From Streptococcus sanguinis SK1 = NCTC 7863 (lineage in GTDB: Bacteria; Bacillota; Bacilli; Lactobacillales; Streptococcaceae), in assembly GCF_000194945.1 (NCBI RefSeq), contig NZ_GL878507.1:1255963-1319962 (forward strand): a stretch of DNA of 64,000 nucleotides, written 5' to 3'. The position numbers were made by a program, and so were the translations under genes. This document shows, piece by piece, positions 59,814 through 64,000 of the stretch. The notes under the pieces were generated by a model. That model made no database searches and was not told the origin of the DNA. It saw only the letters and a list, made by a program, of their open reading frames with translations. The stretch's first letter is position 1. Each line of letters opens with the position of its first letter.

Positions 59814-61205
59814 TTAGTTCTGTCCCACCGTCCTGACAAATTCGACAATATGGCCGCCACAATTATGAATCAGCTCATAGTCGTGTGTCACCAAAATGAC
59901 TAGTTTGCCTGCTTGGCCCATCTGATGCAGGTCCTTGATCATCTGATCCATCTGAGGGCGACAGAGGCCACTGGTTGGCTCATCTAAGATGACAATAGGC
60001 TTATCTGAAACCTTGGCCATCGCTAAGAGAAGCCGTTGCTTTTCACCACCCGACAAACTCTGAGGATGGCGGTCTTTCTTATCTAATAACCCGACCTGAG
60101 CCAAGGCCGCTTGCTTAGCAGTAGCATCATCGCTGACTATAGAAATTTCCGACCAGACCGACTCAGTGAAGAGCTGGTAGTTGACATCTTGCATGACCAT
60201 ACCGATCCAATCATAGCTAGGCTTGACAACCTGCCCATGAAAGAAGGTCTGCCCCTTGAAAGACTTGATTAAACCACAAAGCGAGCGTAGAAAGGTACTC
60301 TTGCCCACCCCGTTTTGCCCGATGATAAAGTGAATCCCCTGATTTAGAGAAAGATTCATATCAAAAATCTGCTTTCGGCCATAACTGTAAAGATAGTCTT
60401 GAGCCACTAGTGCCTGATTCGAGTCAAAATTCTTATCTGTCATCTGTTTGACCTGATAGTCCAATGCTTGCAAGTCTGCTTTTTCAATCCTGCTCAGACT
60501 GCGTAGCCGATGCTGGCCAATAAAAGCAGCATCCAGCTCCTCTGGCAGGTAGCTTGTTGCCCGATTCCCCTCTAGCAAAACAAACTGATCCATTATCTCC
60601 CGTAGGTAATATAGTCGATGCTCAGCGATAATAATAGTCTTGCCCAGAGACTTAAGCTTAAGCAGGACTTCCTTCAGTCTCTCAATAGCATCGCGATCCA
60701 GAGAGGAGGACGGCTCATCAAACATATAGATAGCATTGTCCATACAGGCTACGCTGGTAATGGCTAAGAGCTGTTTCTCTCCGCCTGACAGCGTGAAAAT
60801 ATCTCGATCCAGTAACTGTTTCATCCCTAACAGTTCCGTATAATAATCAATCCGCTCCAAGATTTCCTCGCGTGGCAGATTACGATTTTCCAAGGCAAAG
60901 GCCATCTCATCGGTCGAGTTGGTCGCATAAAACTGAGTCTTGGGATTCTGAAAAACGGTCGAAATGAAACGGCTGCGCTGAGCCAAATCCAACTCCTGCA
61001 ACTCCTGTCCCTTGTAAATCAGACTGCCCATTAGCTCTGCTGGCTGAAAATGCGGAATAATGCCATTGATTGCCTTGAGCAAGCTGCTCTTACCACTGCC
61101 AGAAGCTCCGCTGATTACCGTTATCTGCCCTGGCTCAAACCGCAGATTGACCTCCTCCAAAATTGGTCCGTCATAAGAAATAGTAAACTCTTTAAACTCA
61201 AGCAT
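59814..61205 (-). CDS. ECF transporter ATPase with two fused nucleotide-binding domains
   Basis: A 463-residue protein with two ABC domains in tandem. Domain 1: Walker A SGASGSGKSS, signature LSGGEKQLLAI, Walker B YMFDEPSSSLD. Domain 2: GQNGVGKST, LSGGEKQRLLLA, VILDEPTSGL. Fused A-A' subunits occur in dedicated (group I) ECF transporters. It overlaps the T component gene by 8 nt. Substrate is set by the S component at 61906-62493. Confidence 0.9.
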   Translation of the reverse strand: MLEFKEFTISYDGPILEEVNLRFEPGQITVISGASGSGKSSLLKAINGIIPHFQPAELMGSLIYKGQELQELDLAQRSRFISTVFQNPKTQFYATNSTDEMAFALENRNLPREEILERIDYYTELLGMKQLLDRDIFTLSGGEKQLLAITSVACMDNAIYMFDEPSSSLDRDAIERLKEVLLKLKSLGKTIIIAEHRLYYLREIMDQFVLLEGNRATSYLPEELDAAFIGQHRLRSLSRIEKADLQALDYQVKQMTDKNFDSNQALVAQDYLYSYGRKQIFDMNLSLNQGIHFIIGQNGVGKSTFLRSLCGLIKSFKGQTFFHGQVVKPSYDWIGMVMQDVNYQLFTESVWSEISIVSDDATAKQAALAQVGLLDKKDRHPQSLSGGEKQRLLLAMAKVSDKPIVILDEPTSGLCRPQMDQMIKDLHQMGQAGKLVILVTHDYELIHNCGGHIVEFVRTVGQN

Positions 61206-61896
61206 AGCGACTCCAAATATCTAAGGCTAAAACTGCCAACATCAGACTCAGACATAGATAATCCTGTATGTGCATCTTAGTCTGGGACAGGCTAGAACGC
61301 TGACCGCCGACAATCAAACCTCGCGTCATGGCTGAAACGGCCACATCATCTGCCGTCCGTGTCAGACACATAAGGAGGGGAACATAGCGGTATTCTATCA
61401 TTCGGACTGGCTGGCTGAAAAAGGTTTTGCCGGTCAATCCATGTAGATACATGGCATCCTTGACCTGATGATAGTCTTCCTTGACAGTGTAGAAGAAACG
61501 AAACATGACCGAAATCGGAATAATCAGACTATCAGACAGCTTCATCCTTTGCAAGGACGCCACCAAGTCACTCATAGAGGTAGTCAAAAGACTATAGCGC
61601 CCCATCATCACTCCCGGCGCCATCCTCAAGACCACCATGCTCATAAAGAGAAAAATAGCTTCTAAAACTGAAGAAGACAGTCGGTGCAACAGAAAAATCT
61701 GCATCAGGATAGCAAGCCCTAGCAAGACCAAACCTTTGAGAGCTTCCACATACTTTCTCTCCAGCAAGAGCAAGAGATAAGGCAAAGCAGATAGAAAGAC
61801 CACGACTGGAAAGTAATGATGGCGCAGATTTCCCAGCAACAAGATATAGGAAATAACCACTGTCATAGCTATTTTGCTTCTAAAATCCAGATTCAT
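61198..61896 (-). CDS. ECF transporter T component (CbiQ-like)
   Basis: A 232-residue membrane protein with four to five hydrophobic segments and a cytoplasmic coupling region, including ASLQRMKLSDSLIIPISVMFRFFYTV and TADDVAVSAMTRGL. It is distant from CbiQ at 34551 but of the same family. Start is 9 nt after the S-component stop. Confidence 0.87.
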   Translation of the reverse strand: MNLDFRSKIAMTVVISYILLLGNLRHHYFPVVVFLSALPYLLLLLERKYVEALKGLVLLGLAILMQIFLLHRLSSSVLEAIFLFMSMVVLRMAPGVMMGRYSLLTTSMSDLVASLQRMKLSDSLIIPISVMFRFFYTVKEDYHQVKDAMYLHGLTGKTFFSQPVRMIEYRYVPLLMCLTRTADDVAVSAMTRGLIVGGQRSSLSQTKMHIQDYLCLSLMLAVLALDIWSRYA

Positions 61897-61905
61897 CGGC
61901 GCCCC

Positions 61906-62493
61906 CTATGCCATCCCAGATTGACTAAAATGCTTTTTCAGCATCTTGATGCCAATCGTGCAGCCCAGATAAGCACCCAAGGCACCTAAGAGCAAAACCG
62001 GAAAGAATGACCAATCTGGCAAGACACTGAACATCTGCTCTGCAAATTCCTTGCCATAGCCTTGATCGATAACCTTTTGCATGTAGGCATCACGCGTCAA
62101 ATAGATGGGTAGGAGATTAGCACAGGAAGAAAGACTATAGGCAACATAGGCCCAACGGGCATGCTTGATACTGCGATAGTCACCGCGCTTCAGGATGTAT
62201 TCACCTAAAAGAGCAGCTAGGACCGTTCCCAGCACAATCAAAATCGTGTGCCCTGTTGCTACAAAGACTAGAGCCGACACCAACCCCATAACCAGTACCA
62301 TGCCAAAACGACGAATCTTGGTACTGTAAAGCATGAAAAGAGGACCAGACATCAGGGCGCCGAAAAAGGGAACAATCGGCATAGTAATGGGTAAAAAACC
62401 AATCATACCAGATACAAAGCTCACGATAACAATGAGCAAGGAAAAGAGACCGGCATTGACCAGATCCTTTACAGAAAAAGATGCTTGTTTCAT
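61906..62493 (-). CDS. ECF S component, Trep_Strep family membrane protein
   Basis: A 195-residue integral membrane protein with five to six helices and the family-like start FSVKDLVNAGLFSLLIVIVSFVSG... It matches the streptococcal/treponemal Trep_Strep group (from memory), thought to be the substrate-binding part of ECF importers. The ligand is unknown. Its operon also contains an ABC exporter-fold protein, as seen in some siderophore or metal-chelate uptake loci. Confidence 0.8.
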   Translation of the reverse strand: MKQASFSVKDLVNAGLFSLLIVIVSFVSGMIGFLPITMPIVPFFGALMSGPLFMLYSTKIRRFGMVLVMGLVSALVFVATGHTILIVLGTVLAALLGEYILKRGDYRSIKHARWAYVAYSLSSCANLLPIYLTRDAYMQKVIDQGYGKEFAEQMFSVLPDWSFFPVLLLGALGAYLGCTIGIKMLKKHFSQSGMA

Positions 62494-62514
62494 TAGGAAA
62501 ACCTCCGTGTTTCA

Positions 62515-64000
62515 TCAAAAAGCGTGCTTGTACTTAAAGTTCTCAATCAACTGCGCCGTTTCTACCAGCTCTTGGTATACACTGGAGACCTGCAGCAGCT
62601 CATCATGACGGCCAATGCCATCCACCTGACCGTCTTTTAAAACGACAATCTTATCCGCATTCTCGACAGACTTGAGGCGATGGGAGATGATGATGACCGT
62701 CTTGTCTTTCAGCAGAAGACTGAGACTTTCTTGAATTAATTTTTCGTTTTCAATATCGAGTGATGAGGTGATTTCATCCAAAATCACAATAGGCGCTTGC
62801 TTGAGCAAGGCACGCGCAATCGAAATCCGCTGGCGCTCGCCGCCTGATAGCTTGGCTCCATTTTCGCCAATTAGACTGTCATAACCTTGCGGCAGCTGCT
62901 TGATAAAGCCCTGACAGTTGGCCATGCGAGCGGCTTCTTTGACCTCCTCATCCGTAGCCGTTGGCCGACCAAGGCGGATATTCTCCAAGACAGAAGCATC
63001 GAAAAGAATAACATCCTGAAAGACAATTGAGATCGAATCAAAGAGCGATTGGGTGCTGATATCCTGTAGCTCCTGACCATCGATATAAATATGCCCTTCT
63101 TGGTAATCATAGAGTCGGGAGATGAGCCGTAGCAAACTGGTCTTTCCGCAGCCAGACGGCCCGACCAAGGCCGTGATTTCATTTTGCTTGGCAGTGAAAC
63201 TGACCTTTTGTAGAACAGGCTGATCCAGCTTGTAGGCAAAGCCAACATCTACTAGCTCGATATCAAAGTTCTTAAGTTCCTGCTCTCTTCCTGCCTGCTT
63301 GGATGCTGTATGCAGCTCCTTGATCCGCTTAACAGCAGAGTCAATATAGAGAATCTCTGCCACATTCATATAGAGACCTTCCATACCATCAATAATCTTA
63401 ATAGTAGCCAGAAGGTAGCCCAGAAAATAAAGTAATGGAAGCCGGCCTTGCGCTAAAAGATAAGAACCAACCAAGACGACCAACCCCAAGGTCAGGCGCA
63501 ACCCTACTCCAGCTGCTAAGATTGGCAGACCTTGCAGAATCTCTGTCTTTAGGTGGATACGCTCACTCTCTTCCATCTGCCTGTAAAGTTTTTGGCTCAG
63601 CGATGGACTAAGATTGTAAGCCTTAATCTCCTCCTGTAGCTCAATCGCCTCCTGAAAACTCTCTGAATTGTCCCGCAGCTGCTGCCAGTAACGGCCCGAA
63701 GCCCGCTTGGGCAGCTCCTTAGATAACCAAATCATAGCCGCAATAAAGAGCAGTGGAAGAATGATGCAAAGTCCCATTATCGGATTGCCTAGAAGCATCA
63801 TCAAGCTAGCTAGGACAAAGAAGAAGACAAAACCAATTGTTTTGGAAATCGCATGACTCAGGGCGTGTTCCAGTCGCTCTACATCACTCATGATAGTCTG
63901 AGACAGATCGGACAGGTCATGACTGGAAAAGTAGGATAAGGGCAGACTTTGCAGACTTTCCGCAATATCTGTCCGAATATTGGCGCTTTCCTTGTAGGTC
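62515..64000 (-). CDS. ABC transporter, fused membrane and ATPase domains (partial, 5' end missing)
   Basis: The frame stays open from 62515 to the right edge; upstream codons read YFSSHDLSDLSQTIMSDVERLEHAL, the first coupling-helix region of type IV ABC exporters, so an ATG at 63891 is internal and the gene starts beyond the window. The ATPase has GPSGCGKTS, signature LSGGERQR, Walker B VILDEITSSLD and ISHRLKSV, all catalytic. With an ECF S/T/A set directly downstream it may be one half of an importer of the IrtAB/YbtPQ kind; this is inference. Confidence 0.85.
   Translation of the reverse strand, partial: TYKESANIRTDIAESLQSLPLSYFSSHDLSDLSQTIMSDVERLEHALSHAISKTIGFVFFFVLASLMMLLGNPIMGLCIILPLLFIAAMIWLSKELPKRASGRYWQQLRDNSESFQEAIELQEEIKAYNLSPSLSQKLYRQMEESERIHLKTEILQGLPILAAGVGLRLTLGLVVLVGSYLLAQGRLPLLYFLGYLLATIKIIDGMEGLYMNVAEILYIDSAVKRIKELHTASKQAGREQELKNFDIELVDVGFAYKLDQPVLQKVSFTAKQNEITALVGPSGCGKTSLLRLISRLYDYQEGHIYIDGQELQDISTQSLFDSISIVFQDVILFDASVLENIRLGRPTATDEEVKEAARMANCQGFIKQLPQGYDSLIGENGAKLSGGERQRISIARALLKQAPIVILDEITSSLDIENEKLIQESLSLLLKDKTVIIISHRLKSVENADKIVVLKDGQVDGIGRHDELLQVSSVYQELVETAQLIENFKYKHAF

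Noticed and set aside
63891..63891. Start codon of the last ABC transporter
   Set aside because: The frame and family similarity continue upstream to the window edge, so this ATG is internal.
1..64000. tRNA, rRNA, CRISPR arrays, insertion sequences, phage attachment sites
   Set aside because: None recognised; no short direct-repeat arrays, transposase motifs or tRNA folds were seen on reading both strands by eye.

Overview
The window looks like a chromosomal segment of a low-GC oral streptococcus. The most likely source is Streptococcus sanguinis or a close relative: streptococcal codon use, a scrA/scrB/scrR/scrK sucrose locus, and a complete anaerobic cobalamin (B12) pathway next to propanediol/ethanolamine-use genes, a combination known from S. 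sanguinis. The species is an inference; the gene content is read directly. Nearly every gene from 1 to about 56 kb is on the minus strand.

Layout. 1-228: 5' end of a pduQ/eutG-type alcohol dehydrogenase that runs off the left edge. 229-946: no protein gene, but two divergent regulatory RNAs: the pduQ leader (minus) and a plus-strand small RNA carrying a cobalamin riboswitch. 947-6435: B12 assembly operon (HAD lipoprotein, pduV, cobD, pduX, cobT, pduO adenosyltransferase). 6742-9927: cassette of unrecognised membrane proteins, two of them tandem paralogues, plus a probably frameshifted small gene. 10126-11268: queG (plus), a B12-dependent tRNA-modification enzyme. 11301-24061: flavin reductase-like protein, a nikABCDE-like ABC transporter, a second peptide/metal ABC operon with an embedded deacylase, and an Old Yellow Enzyme homologue. 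24117-48783: main B12 operon, in transcription order cbiA-cbiB-two cbiC-cbiD-E-T-F-G-H-J-cobA/hemD-cbiK-cbiL-cbiM-N-Q-O-cbiP-second adenosyltransferase-sirC-hemA-C-D-B-L-cobU-S-C. 49084-53048: heterodimeric ABC exporter with a MarR regulator. 53223-54047: small membrane protein and a deformylase-like protein. 54094-59636: sucrose locus. 59814-64000: ECF-type transporter and a truncated ABC exporter-type protein.

How it works together. HemA/L/B/C/D make uroporphyrinogen III. CobA, SirC and CbiK lead it into the cobalt-early corrin pathway, CbiMNQO supplies cobalt, and the Cbi/Cob enzymes finish adenosylcobalamin. No hemE/F/G/H-type gene is seen, so in this window the porphyrin genes serve only B12.

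Most notable observation. The leaders of three minus-strand units (pduQ, the HAD lipoprotein-pduV-cobD-pduX-cobT-pduO operon, and the cbiA operon) each hold two hairpins with hexaloops that have A at position 1 and G at position 4, separated by 8-10 nt and overlapping an intrinsic terminator. This is the architecture of ANTAR-protein (EutV-type) antitermination. The plus-strand riboswitch RNA holds two further A1/G4 hexaloop hairpins, like the EutX/Rli55 RNAs that sequester EutV. Together they suggest one RNA-based regulon that puts B12 synthesis and B12-dependent catabolism under an ANTAR antiterminator and a B12-sensing decoy RNA, with CcpA sites on two of the promoters. The ANTAR protein itself is not in this window.
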